From contig JANSYJ010000002.1 of the NCBI GenBank assembly GCA_024742495.1, forward strand, positions 610,506-674,505: a DNA stretch of 64,000 nt, read 5' to 3'. Origin of the DNA: Bacteroidota bacterium (GTDB taxonomy: Bacteria > Bacteroidota > Bacteroidia > Flavobacteriales > Schleiferiaceae). Numbering within the stretch: position 1 is the stretch's first letter; the number at the start of each line of letters is the position of its first letter. Shown here piece after piece: positions 28,259-37,114 of this stretch. The notes under the pieces are model-generated. The model had not been told where the DNA came from, ran no database searches, and was given only the letters and a program-made list of their open reading frames with translations. The position numbers were made by a program, and so were the translations under genes.

Positions 28259-30187
28259 CTATAGTTCAGGCTTAATTAAAATCTTCTTCCTGAGGAACTG
28301 GCCCTCTGAATCCTCGATTATTACTAGGTATAAGCCAGGACCTAGGCCTTTGATCTTAAGTTTATTGGCACTTAGGATTTCTGTTTGGATAAGCTGTTGA
28401 CGACCCATTTGATCAAAGACCCGCAATTTAGAAGGCTTTATATTCAGCGATGTATTTTCGAGGATGAAATAATTATGAGCGGGATTGGGGTAGAGTTCTA
28501 GGTGATTTACCCTTTGATTTTCTTGGAGAGTGATAATCTGCTGGCATTGACTGCCCATTCTCATCAATTCAAAATCATCCAAACCTAAAAGGGCATTGCC
28601 GTTACTGCCATAGGTGCTGATAAGCAATCGGTAGTTCCCCGCACTATTAATCCTAAAAGTATCGCTAAAGCTTTGATAGGTGGAATCGTAACGCAAGCCA
28701 AAATCGTGCAGAAGGCGAGGGGAGCCCGAAGCATTCGCACTATCGAGAAAAACTTTAAAAGCGGCACCCGAATTAGGGTCTAAGCGGTCATTGGTATGCT
28801 GAAAACCATAGACATAATCGCCGGCGGTGAGCTCAAAACAAGGTGTACCTAAATCCCATTGCGTCCAAGACGATCCGAAACTGGCTACAACCGCATCTTC
28901 CCCTCCCGCTTTTGTTTGATGAAGAATGCTGTCTGCATTATGTTTTAAATTCCATCCTAAAATAGAAGCGCCACTTTGGGTGTAAGCCCAGCGATCTTTA
29001 TTGGACTGGTAATTAGTTTTAGTAAAAGCTTCGCGATAGCAGCTCAGTGAATCTATAATCTTAATGGAAGTGGGAGAGGCCAGCAAGGTATCGATGCCGC
29101 TTGGGGAAACATTGAGCCCGGATACGCCTAGTTCATAGCTTAAGTAATAGGCATTTTGATCCCAAGGAAGGTAAAGAGAACTATAGAGATAGCGCTTTCG
29201 GCAGGCATCGCTGGTGTAAATTAAAAGGGTATCAACCGCTAGTAGCTGTCCCATGGCCGTCCATCGCTTGAAATAAACGGGAATAGAATCACCAATTGGA
29301 TTTTGGCCTTGGTGATGAGACTGAATTGTGATCGGAATGGAATCAAGCTTACATTCCTGATTTACCAAATAGCTGGCGGCATCTACCTGCATTTCGAAAG
29401 GGGGGTATTGGGCCGTGTCGAGACCGAAAGTTGACATACTATCCAATACCGCTTCCGCCGCTTTGCGCTGTAAGTAATTGGCGTAGCTGGCATTTATACC
29501 CGCAGTATAAGAAATACCTACCGGCGATTTTCCGGTTAGGCTTGCATAGTGGGTACAAGCTGCCAGGTAGGATCCCATTAGGTTGGGGTGACTATTATCG
29601 CTGCTATGTAAAATGAGATCGCTGGTATCGGCTAAAGCAATCCGCCAAGCTTCGCCCACCGGACTGGTGCCTCCGCCAATTTCTCGCGCCAATTGCTGAT
29701 AACGGCTTTTAAGGGTATCCTGCATGTGATCGAAATCAGCAAAATTAACACTGCAATGCACATTGTTTTGATCGCATTGTTGGCCTCCGAATCGTCGCCC
29801 CCAGGTCATAAAGAAAATCACTTCCGAGCAATTATTCTGCTGCCGAGCGTAGGACTCCAAGATGCGAGCGGCAGGAAGGCTTAGGGTGTTAAAATAGTGA
29901 TCAATAGTAGGTATCTGCGACTGTTCCTGCACGATGAAGTACTTCCAAGCTCTTTCTTGAATTTTAGCCAGATGCCCGGCATTGTTCAAATGCGATTGAA
30001 TGGTAAACCCGCCCTGAGTAGCACTTTCAACAAAAAAAGTATCCCCAGCCGCCTTGGAAAGATTATCGAAAATTCCTGCCAAATTGTTTCCTGCCGTATA
30101 GCTGTTCCCCAAAAATAGAATGGAGTCCACCTGGGCAAAAGTCATATTAGATAAAGCAAGGAAGAAGAGGAGATGTTTTAGCTTCAT
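28259..30187 (-). CDS. T9SS-exported SGNH-hydrolase-like protein
   Basis: A 642-residue protein with a signal peptide ending at FAQ (19). The first domain (20-240) is SGNH/GDSL-like. It has the block I serine S29 in FLGNSYTAGN and the block V pair D197/H200 in SSDNSHPNLMGSYLAA, plus FMTWGRR. A second beta-sandwich (about 260-560) ends in LLGLDDFELM. The C-terminal 75 residues form the T9SS sorting domain (LELYPNPAHNYFILEN ... GPGLYLVIIEDSEG). Probably a secreted carbohydrate esterase or lipase-like enzyme; the substrate is unknown. Confidence 0.82.
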   Translation of the reverse strand: MKLKHLLFFLALSNMTFAQVDSILFLGNSYTAGNNLAGIFDNLSKAAGDTFFVESATQGGFTIQSHLNNAGHLAKIQERAWKYFIVQEQSQIPTIDHYFNTLSLPAARILESYARQQNNCSEVIFFMTWGRRFGGQQCDQNNVHCSVNFADFDHMQDTLKSRYQQLAREIGGGTSPVGEAWRIALADTSDLILHSSDNSHPNLMGSYLAACTHYASLTGKSPVGISYTAGINASYANYLQRKAAEAVLDSMSTFGLDTAQYPPFEMQVDAASYLVNQECKLDSIPITIQSHHQGQNPIGDSIPVYFKRWTAMGQLLAVDTLLIYTSDACRKRYLYSSLYLPWDQNAYYLSYELGVSGLNVSPSGIDTLLASPTSIKIIDSLSCYREAFTKTNYQSNKDRWAYTQSGASILGWNLKHNADSILHQTKAGGEDAVVASFGSSWTQWDLGTPCFELTAGDYVYGFQHTNDRLDPNSGAAFKVFLDSANASGSPRLLHDFGLRYDSTYQSFSDTFRINSAGNYRLLISTYGSNGNALLGLDDFELMRMGSQCQQIITLQENQRVNHLELYPNPAHNYFILENTSLNIKPSKLRVFDQMGRQQLIQTEILSANKLKIKGLGPGLYLVIIEDSEGQFLRKKILIKPEL

Positions 30188-30285
30188 GAGGCGGTGCTTT
30201 TAGAAGGACTAAATTTAAGCGCTTAATTTGGCTTGAGCTTAAAATGCTCTAATTATCAGATGATATCACGGCAAGAGAAGCCAAG

Positions 30286-31032
30286 CTAATATCTTTTAAA
30301 GAGGCAAAATTGCCGATTCTTAATTATATAGACTCCCGGCTCGATGTTCTCGTAAAAGCCCCAACTGGAATCTGAACCCTCGTAGTAAGGATAGACCTTC
30401 AGTCCTTCTGCTTCTGGGAAAAATTTGGCTTTATGGAAGCTTTCATTTCTGATTACCTTTTCATGCCTTCCGGGATTGCGAATTTCCTCCTCCTTTTCTT
30501 CGATTTCAAGAATTCCGGTGAATAGCACTGTCCGATTGTGGATGTCAACCATCGTTAATCCTTGCCGATTTACGCTATAGCGCCTTATTTTTTCATTACA
30601 GTAGAGCTCCTCCGATCCGTAATATTGATGTTCTTGGTTTCTAAATGATTCATACCAGTTTACAATTAAATACTGTTGTAAACTGTCGAAATAGAAATGG
30701 TAGGCATAGGTCTGCTTATCGCGATACAATTTATGAATAGGTAGCTCGGCATAGTCAAAGGATTGATCGCTACCAAAAGCAATTCCAATACCTTCGGCTT
30801 TATGCGTAAAAACATAAACCGAATCGCCGCCGGCAAGACAAGCGATATGCTTTTTAGAATTTTTAAGCATTGCGGCAGCGCTGCTACTAATTGTCCTGAA
30901 GTTTAAGGCTTTTAATGGAATTACGGCGGTTACACTATCACTCAGCGCCATTTGGGCATTTTCGATTTGCTGGCATCGCAATGTGTTCATCGTCGCCATT
31001 AGACTTAGAGTAAGAAGTATATATTTTATCAT
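30286..31032 (-). CDS. Exported protein of unknown function (cluster gene 3)
   Basis: A 248-residue protein with a signal peptide (KYILLTLSLMATMNTLRC). The rest alternates beta strands, such as GGDSVYVFTHKAEGIGIAFG and YLIVNWYESFRNQEHQYYGS. I recognise no family. It overlaps the upstream gene by 4 bp (ATGA), so the two are translated in tandem. Its general look, a value-reporting beta protein with many Tyr/Glu, is shared with its two neighbours. Confidence 0.65.
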   Translation of the reverse strand: MIKYILLTLSLMATMNTLRCQQIENAQMALSDSVTAVIPLKALNFRTISSSAAAMLKNSKKHIACLAGGDSVYVFTHKAEGIGIAFGSDQSFDYAELPIHKLYRDKQTYAYHFYFDSLQQYLIVNWYESFRNQEHQYYGSEELYCNEKIRRYSVNRQGLTMVDIHNRTVLFTGILEIEEKEEEIRNPGRHEKVIRNESFHKAKFFPEAEGLKVYPYYEGSDSSWGFYENIEPGVYIIKNRQFCLFKRY

Positions 31033-31844
31033 TTCGAACCTTCTAGTCTTTTTTGCAATTGCTCTTTAAGCTCTGGAGCTAAGATGGGTTTAAAAATTTC
31101 TTGTTCGTAATGATACTGGTAATTCTCTAATGGTTCACGGCTTTCGTAGAGGCCATTTTTATTGTGATCGATACCAAAGGATAGCATAAGGCTTTTGCTA
31201 AGCAATATGAATCGATAAGATTGCAGACTGGCGTTTTGAAGCTTAATATTCCTTAATCGTTTTTCCTTCAAGGCATAGAGATGTAGGGATTGATGATCCA
31301 AAAGATTCACCAAACCATTGGAGTCGCTATCCTCCTTAGCGGTTTGAATGCTAATGAGAATATCGTCATCAAAATGATGAACCTCATACAAACTAAATTG
31401 AACCCGATCCTCAAAGAGGGCATAGGCACTATCTTCATATTCGGAATAGAGGATCAGGTTGTTATAATCACCATAGTGGCGCTGATAGTCATTTGCATAG
31501 CTGGAGTACTCGGTCGCATTAAGCAATTCTCTTTCCCGTATTTTCTCCGCCGTTTTTAGATTGACTTGCGATACAGGAATCAAATAAATTCGATTTATAG
31601 TATCTATTAACAAGGCCTCCTCATAGGTGACGATTTGACTTCTTTTGCCCTCTTCCTGTAGTTTTTGGATTTCCTTTGCGGCAACAATTCCTTTATCCTC
31701 ATCGTTATAACGGTAATCTCGACGCATCTCAACAATACCAAAATAGCCCATAAGAATCAAGGCCATAATTCCCATTAATACCAGTATGGTGCCAATAAAG
31801 GCGAGCAGTTTTTGATTATAGTTTTTTAGTTTTTCAATGTTCAT
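31029..31844 (-). CDS. Single-pass membrane protein with acidic loops, unknown (cluster gene 2)
   Basis: A 271-residue protein with an N-terminal membrane anchor (about 14-36, LLAFIGTILVLMGIMALILM) and an extracytoplasmic domain. Two short segments resemble EF-hand or dockerin loops (DSDSNGLVN and DHNKNGLYE), so calcium binding is possible. No family is recognised. The 3' end overlaps the next gene by 4 bp. Confidence 0.65.
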   Translation of the reverse strand: MNIEKLKNYNQKLLAFIGTILVLMGIMALILMGYFGIVEMRRDYRYNDEDKGIVAAKEIQKLQEEGKRSQIVTYEEALLIDTINRIYLIPVSQVNLKTAEKIRERELLNATEYSSYANDYQRHYGDYNNLILYSEYEDSAYALFEDRVQFSLYEVHHFDDDILISIQTAKEDSDSNGLVNLLDHQSLHLYALKEKRLRNIKLQNASLQSYRFILLSKSLMLSFGIDHNKNGLYESREPLENYQYHYEQEIFKPILAPELKEQLQKRLEGSK

Positions 31845-31868
31845 AAGGGTCTTTTTATGCTTGGCTTC

Positions 31869-32615
31869 TTAATGCGTGGCATCAATAAGTTGCTTAAATC
31901 CATTTGGTTCTAATAGCCATTGCTTCATTTTCGAGGTATCGCTGTAAAAGCCTGTATCCTCCTCTAAAATGTAGCTGGTATAACTTAGAGTTTTGCTTTG
32001 TGGCTGGTAATTGAGTTTTATTTCCTGACTGCGATTAGCGCCAATATAAAGTTCCTTATGCGGTTTTTTAAAGGCATCAAGCTTTATCAAATCACCATCC
32101 TTAAAGCGATAAACCCTTGCCACTTCAAACTGCTTTCCGCCGCAACAGGAGCCCCAGCCCAAGATTAAATAGTGCCTTTCTTGGTTTATTGAAATTTGAT
32201 GAACTTGTTTAACATAAATTTCTCCTCTAATGCCATTGGCTTCTTCTAAATCATAGAGATGAACTTTACCGTCGCTGCTTTTATATTGAGCAAAGCAACT
32301 CGAAGTATAGCAACAGCCGCCATTTCTTTCATCCCAACAAAAGGTTTTCAGCAGGCTATCCTGAGCATATTTTACCACTACATATTCAGAAAGACTATCA
32401 TATTCATTAGTAAAACTTCCTTCGGCACTTAGCTCATTTATAAAGGTTTTTCGAAGGGCAGGAAGCAGCAAATGAGCGGAATCCCTATCGGCCTCGAAAA
32501 AGCTATTAAAATGAGCTTTTAATTCCGCTTGGTCTCCCCGCGAATTTTGCCCCTGCATAGTGAAGGGGCCTGACAGGAGCAGGATAATGTATAATGGGAA
32601 GAGACGGCTTTTCAT
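31869..32615 (-). CDS. Exported protein of unknown function (cluster gene 1)
   Basis: A 248-residue protein with a signal peptide (LFPLYIILLLSGPFTMQG). The mature region has four nearby cysteines in CCYTSSC and GWGSCCGG, an unusual double CC pattern. It also has KTFCWDERN just before the first pair. No family is recognised. It is first of three same-strand genes, 24 bp before the membrane protein. Confidence 0.65.
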   Translation of the reverse strand: MKSRLFPLYIILLLSGPFTMQGQNSRGDQAELKAHFNSFFEADRDSAHLLLPALRKTFINELSAEGSFTNEYDSLSEYVVVKYAQDSLLKTFCWDERNGGCCYTSSCFAQYKSSDGKVHLYDLEEANGIRGEIYVKQVHQISINQERHYLILGWGSCCGGKQFEVARVYRFKDGDLIKLDAFKKPHKELYIGANRSQEIKLNYQPQSKTLSYTSYILEEDTGFYSDTSKMKQWLLEPNGFKQLIDATH

Positions 32616-32623
32616 TTTGCTTA

Positions 32624-34225
32624 TTACATCAACCCAGCATAGCGAATGCCGGTCAATTTATTCATTTCATAATTGAGGGTGCTCAGGTCTTTAAAATTGA
32701 ATTTGCTAAAGTCATCATGTCCACAGGAGCGCGCTACCACCTTCATTAGATCAGTTGAGGCGCTAAAGAAATTATGAAGCTGCTTAGCTGATTGATCAAT
32801 AATAATTCGTTGACGTAAATTTTCCTTTTGAGTGGCAATGCCTACTGGGCAATTATTTGAGCTACAGGCCCTCATGCCAAGGCAGCCAATAGCTTGCAAA
32901 GCTGAATTTGACACAGCAACTGCATCCGCGCCCAGCATCATGGCTTTGGCAAAATCCTCGGCTACTCTTAGTCCGCCGGTAATAATTAGACTAACATCCG
33001 AGGCTCCAACTTGGTCCAGATGTTTTCGTGCTCGAGCCAATGCTGGAATGGTGGGGACATTAATATTATTTCTAAGAATGGTAGGGGCCGAACCTGTGCC
33101 ACCTCCGCGGCCATCGAGTATTATATAATCCACCCCTACGGCGAGGGCAAAGTCGATATCATCTTCAATATGACTAGCGGCAATTTTGAAGCCTACCGGT
33201 ATGCCTCCGGTTTTTTCACGCACTTCCTCCGCCATGGCCTTAAAATCATCGGCGGTTTTAAGATCGGGAAAGGCGGCAGGAGAAATAGCGGTTTCGCCCT
33301 CCTTTAAGCCACGTACTTCCGCAATTTCAGCGGTAACCTTATGGCCAGGTAAATGCCCGCCAGTTCCAGTTTTAGCACCTTGCCCACCCTTAAAGTGAAA
33401 GGCTTGTGCTTTTTGAACCTTATCCCAGGAAAAGCCGAATTTCCCCGAAGCAAGCTCATAAAAGTAGCGGGAGTTGCTTTCTTGCTCTTGTGGAAGCATG
33501 CCACCCTCACCACTGCAAATTCCGGTCCCGGCCATTTCCGCTCCTTTAGCCAGGGCTATTTTTGCTTCTCGCGAAAGCGCCCCAAAACTCATATCGGAAA
33601 CAAAGATGGGAATGTCTAGTTGCAGGGGTTTTTTGGCATTGGCCCCAATTGTAATTGATGTGTTTACGGCTTCATCGTCAAGCAGCGGTCTGTTTGCTAA
33701 TTGCGCGGGTAAAAACTGAATGTCCTCCCATTTAGGTAGCCTATTCCGATCCACGCCCATGGCCTCCGATGGGCCATGATGTCCGTAGTTTTTTAATCCG
33801 TTTTGTGCTAGTTCCTTAATATAGCCCGTATAGGGCTCAGTGGCCTCTGGATGGGTATCAGCATATTGACCTAAATATTGATTGCGGTTAAAAGGCTGGG
33901 GATGATCAATGAGGAATTGATTGATTTCATCTTCGTCGAGATAGATATAATCCTCCTTAATTTCTGCTTTAAATTTATGAAGTACTTCGGCATTATTATA
34001 CTCGGAAACACCGGTGTCATAGCGATAATCCCAACCGTGAACTCCGCATATTAAATTATCTCCCTCCACATATCCATCTGCCATTAGAGCGCCACGGTGC
34101 AAACAGCGCCCATATAGCACCGAGAGCTTTTGGTCGTATCGAATCATTACCAAATCCAAGCCATTGATTTGATAATGAAAAGGTTTGCGATCTTCTAAAT
34201 TGCTGAATGAGATGGTTTTAGTCAT
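32624..34225 (-). CDS. Rieske [2Fe-2S] / FMN-binding glutamate-synthase-like fusion
   Basis: A 533-residue cytosolic protein. Residues 1-100 are a Rieske domain with C41-x-H43 (CLHRGALMAD) and C60-x2-H63 (CGVH). Residues about 130-533 match the glutamate synthase FMN domain: IFVSDMSFGALSREAKIALA, GGQGAKTGTGGHLPGHK, DGRGGGTGSAPTI, and the cysteine cluster GCLGMRACSSNNCPVG that binds a 3Fe-4S centre in GltB. There is no amidotransferase domain, so ammonia-producing glutaminase activity is not expected. An electron path from the Rieske centre to FMN is inferred; the substrate is unknown. It starts 9 bp before cluster gene 1 on the same strand. Confidence 0.88.
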   Translation of the reverse strand: MTKTISFSNLEDRKPFHYQINGLDLVMIRYDQKLSVLYGRCLHRGALMADGYVEGDNLICGVHGWDYRYDTGVSEYNNAEVLHKFKAEIKEDYIYLDEDEINQFLIDHPQPFNRNQYLGQYADTHPEATEPYTGYIKELAQNGLKNYGHHGPSEAMGVDRNRLPKWEDIQFLPAQLANRPLLDDEAVNTSITIGANAKKPLQLDIPIFVSDMSFGALSREAKIALAKGAEMAGTGICSGEGGMLPQEQESNSRYFYELASGKFGFSWDKVQKAQAFHFKGGQGAKTGTGGHLPGHKVTAEIAEVRGLKEGETAISPAAFPDLKTADDFKAMAEEVREKTGGIPVGFKIAASHIEDDIDFALAVGVDYIILDGRGGGTGSAPTILRNNINVPTIPALARARKHLDQVGASDVSLIITGGLRVAEDFAKAMMLGADAVAVSNSALQAIGCLGMRACSSNNCPVGIATQKENLRQRIIIDQSAKQLHNFFSASTDLMKVVARSCGHDDFSKFNFKDLSTLNYEMNKLTGIRYAGLM

Positions 34226-34449
34226 TGCTTAAGAATTTTGAATTTCAATGAAATGAATCATAAATGGGCTTTTAAGCCTAGGCATATCACTGGTTAATTT
34301 GGCATGAAGCTGAAAAGGTAAGTCAATTTAAAGTAGCCAAAAAACGCTGCTTTCGAAGGGGCTTGTTAATAGGCTTATGAGGATAGAATTCGTTTTAAAG
34401 CACCGGGCTCAATAGTTTTACAATACAGCTAAGAAGGGGACAAAAAAAA

Positions 34450-34479
34450 CACCCGCCAATCCAAAAAGGGAGGCGGGTG
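34450..34479 (-). terminator. Intrinsic terminator of gap
   Basis: CACCCGCC and GGCGGGTG form an 8-bp GC-rich stem. On the minus strand it is followed by eight T residues (A-run 34442-34449). It lies 43 bp after the gap stop. Confidence 0.88.
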
Positions 34480-34521
34480 CTTAAATAGGATGAAGGCTAA
34501 ATAAAATAGCCCTTATATCTA

Positions 34522-35976
34522 CTAATAGTAACGTTTGCGACGTACTTCAGCAATGTATTTACTAAGGCGAATAACTTGACGGCTGTAGCCATACTCATTA
34601 TCGTACCATACGTAAAGGGTCATGTTTTTACCATTGCTATCCATAATGGTAGCTGGGCTATCGAAAATTGAAGGACAAGATTCACCTACAATATCGCTAG
34701 ACACTAATTCATTGCTCATAGAGTAACGAATTTGCTCTACCAGGTCGCCGCTTAAGGCTGCTTTACGCATGGCCTCATTTACCGCTTCGAGGTTGGTAGG
34801 GTTTTTAACTTCCAAGTTTAAGATGGCCAAGGAACCATTAGGCACAGGCACCCGGATAGCATTTGAAGTTAATTTTCCTTCCATTACTGGTAGCGCTTTT
34901 GCAACTGCTTTTCCAGCTCCAGTTTCAGTAATAACCATGTTAAGGGCAGCAGCACGACCACGGCGGTATTTCTTGTGCATATTGTCTACCAGGTTTTGGT
35001 CATTGGTATAAGCATGAACCGTTTCAATATGTCCGCGCTCAACGCCAAAGGCATCTTCAATAACTTTTAAAACTGGGGTAATAGCATTGGTGGTACAACT
35101 GGCAGCAGAGAAGATATCTACTTCCTTAGGATCGTGCTCGGTTTGGTTAACACCATGTACAATATTGGGTACGCCTTTTCCTGGAGCGGTAAGCAATACT
35201 TTAGATGCACCTTTAGCTTTCAGGTGGCGGCTTAAAGCTACGTCATCGCGAAAAGCACCAGTATTATCGATAATTAAAGCATCGTTAATCCCGTAAGCGG
35301 TGTAATCAATTTCTTCTGGCGCGCTTGCGCTGATGAATTTAATTTGACGGCCATTAATAATTAGCGCCATATTTTCTACATCCGCTTCAACCGTACCTGG
35401 GAAATCACCATGCACAGAATCAACTCTTAAGTTGGAAGCTCTTTTTTCTAAGCTTTCGGCAGTTTCTCCGCGACTAACAACGGCACGAAGACGCAATTGC
35501 TCGCCTCTTCCTTCTTGGGCCATTAATTCGCGCGCTACTAAACGACCGATACGTCCAAATCCATAAAGAACAACGTCTTTAGGACTAGTGCGTTCCATAT
35601 GATCAGGACCGATAAAACCATTCAGCTTATCCATTAGGAAAACTGTTTCATTGGCATAATCGTTTCCTTCTTTTAGCCATTCGCTAGCCAAACGACCAAT
35701 GTCCATGCGAGCCGGCGCAAGATCTAACTTTACCAGCTCATCCAATAAGCTTACGGTATCAGAGATGGTAATGTTTTGACCTACAAAATTGCGAGCATAG
35801 GAATGTAGGTTCAATACTTCACTGGGACGTTGGTCCACTAAAGTATTGCGGAAAAGAACAGTTTCAATCCCCTTGTCGAGGTAGAGCGTGTTCACATTCG
35901 TGATGAATTGCACGGCCAGCTTTTCTTGCTGGATCCTTTGAGCAACAGAATCTTGATAATTGTTTGTCTGCGCCAT
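34522..35976 (-). CDS. gap: Glyceraldehyde-3-phosphate dehydrogenase, long Bacteroidota form
   Basis: A glycolytic enzyme that oxidises glyceraldehyde-3-phosphate with NAD(P)+. The 484 residues include an N-terminal extension of about 130 residues before the Rossmann fold (YGFGRIGR at 138). The catalytic cysteine is C294 in AASCTTNAITP, with a VHAYTNDQN segment after it. The C-terminal half has LYVWYDNEYGYSRQV. The long form is known in Flavobacteriia. A -7 element lies 34 bp upstream and a strong terminator follows, so it is transcribed alone. Confidence 0.95.
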   Translation of the reverse strand: MAQTNNYQDSVAQRIQQEKLAVQFITNVNTLYLDKGIETVLFRNTLVDQRPSEVLNLHSYARNFVGQNITISDTVSLLDELVKLDLAPARMDIGRLASEWLKEGNDYANETVFLMDKLNGFIGPDHMERTSPKDVVLYGFGRIGRLVARELMAQEGRGEQLRLRAVVSRGETAESLEKRASNLRVDSVHGDFPGTVEADVENMALIINGRQIKFISASAPEEIDYTAYGINDALIIDNTGAFRDDVALSRHLKAKGASKVLLTAPGKGVPNIVHGVNQTEHDPKEVDIFSAASCTTNAITPVLKVIEDAFGVERGHIETVHAYTNDQNLVDNMHKKYRRGRAAALNMVITETGAGKAVAKALPVMEGKLTSNAIRVPVPNGSLAILNLEVKNPTNLEAVNEAMRKAALSGDLVEQIRYSMSNELVSSDIVGESCPSIFDSPATIMDSNGKNMTLYVWYDNEYGYSRQVIRLSKYIAEVRRKRYY

Positions 35977-36009
35977 ATTAGCGGTTTTAGAGAGGTATTA
36001 AAAACGCGG

Positions 36010-36017
36010 CAAAGGTA
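36010..36017 (-). promoter_or_regulatory. -7 element of gap
   Basis: TACCTTTG on the minus strand fits TAnnTTTG and lies 34 bp before the gap ATG. A matching TTG at -33 is not obvious. Confidence 0.5.
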
Positions 36018-36085
36018 GGCTTTTCAACTTAGTGAAAAACAGTAAATATCCCCTTTAAAAAACGCAGTTTAGCCTCTAGAAAACA

Positions 36086-37114
36086 TTAGCGAATTCCCGC
36101 TTGATTGGCCCAAGCCCGATACTTTTCTCCGTTAATATTATGTTGCCTTAAGGTTCGAGCGAAAGCGTGATAGCCCGGTCGCTCGGGATCGGCACACATA
36201 TAAATAAAATCGTGCTTGTCGGCATTTAAAACAGCATCAATGCTGCGTGGATCAGGTATGCGAATGGGGCCTGGCGGCAAACCTGTGTATTTGTAAGTAT
36301 TGTAGGGAGAATCAATGGATAAATCCTTGCTATATACTCTGCGCACTACAAGGGTCGGGTCCTCCTGTTTCATGGCAAAAATCACGGTCGGATCCGATTG
36401 TAACTTAATTCCTTTTTGGAGTCTATTTATATAAAGGCCGGCCACCTTGCGCATTTCACTGGTTTTGGATGTTTCACTTTCCACAATACTGGCAAGGCAT
36501 AAAATCTCCGAGCGATTAAGGGAGGAGCGCTGCAACAAATCCTGACGTTTATTCCAAAAGCGCTCTGATTCTTGGAGCATGCGCTGGACAAATTTCTGCG
36601 GACTGGTATTCCAATAAAACTCGTAGGTATTGGCCAGGAAAAAGCCTGGAAGCTCAGCTCTAGAGATATTAAAGTCGCTTAAAACTTCTTCGCCTTCTAG
36701 ATACTGCAAAAATGCAATGGAGTCGGGTTCTAAATATCGGGCCGCTTGTCCGGCTAAACCTTTTAAATCCATGGCCATATTAATCGTAACCCGCACCGGC
36801 TCTTGAATTCCAGCTCTAAATCGATTAACAAGCGTATTGTTGTTTAGTCCGGTTTCAATGGCATAGCGCCCTGGTTTTAAGCTTTGGTCTAATTTTTTAG
36901 CTTCCGCTAGAAGCGCGAAGGATTCGACATCAATTAAGATGGTGTCTAGTCTGGGGATAAGTTCCTGTAAAGATTCATCGGGGGAAACGTAAAAGTAGGT
37001 AGTACTTTTAAAGTCGCGCACATTTGGCCCCCAGATTATAGTATAGGCGCGGTAGGCTATATAAGCACCAATAAGCCCAATAATTAGGGCGATTATAAGG
37101 AGGGTTTTTTTCAT
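36086..37114 (-). CDS. mltG: Endolytic transglycosylase MltG
   Basis: A membrane-anchored YceG-type lytic transglycosylase that cleaves nascent glycan strands. The 342 residues contain an N-terminal helix (about 4-22), a LysM-like region, and the catalytic Glu E212 in LASIVESETSK. The family signature LYINRLQKGIKLQSDPTVIFA follows. It overlaps the cytochrome gene by 4 bp (ATGA) and ends the dapF operon. Confidence 0.93.
   Translation of the reverse strand: MKKTLLIIALIIGLIGAYIAYRAYTIIWGPNVRDFKSTTYFYVSPDESLQELIPRLDTILIDVESFALLAEAKKLDQSLKPGRYAIETGLNNNTLVNRFRAGIQEPVRVTINMAMDLKGLAGQAARYLEPDSIAFLQYLEGEEVLSDFNISRAELPGFFLANTYEFYWNTSPQKFVQRMLQESERFWNKRQDLLQRSSLNRSEILCLASIVESETSKTSEMRKVAGLYINRLQKGIKLQSDPTVIFAMKQEDPTLVVRRVYSKDLSIDSPYNTYKYTGLPPGPIRIPDPRSIDAVLNADKHDFIYMCADPERPGYHAFARTLRQHNINGEKYRAWANQAGIR

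Noticed and set aside
33011..33719. Several plus-strand frames of 70-98 codons antisense to the Rieske/GltB gene
   Set aside because: They mirror a strongly conserved coding region on the other strand, with no start signals or domains.
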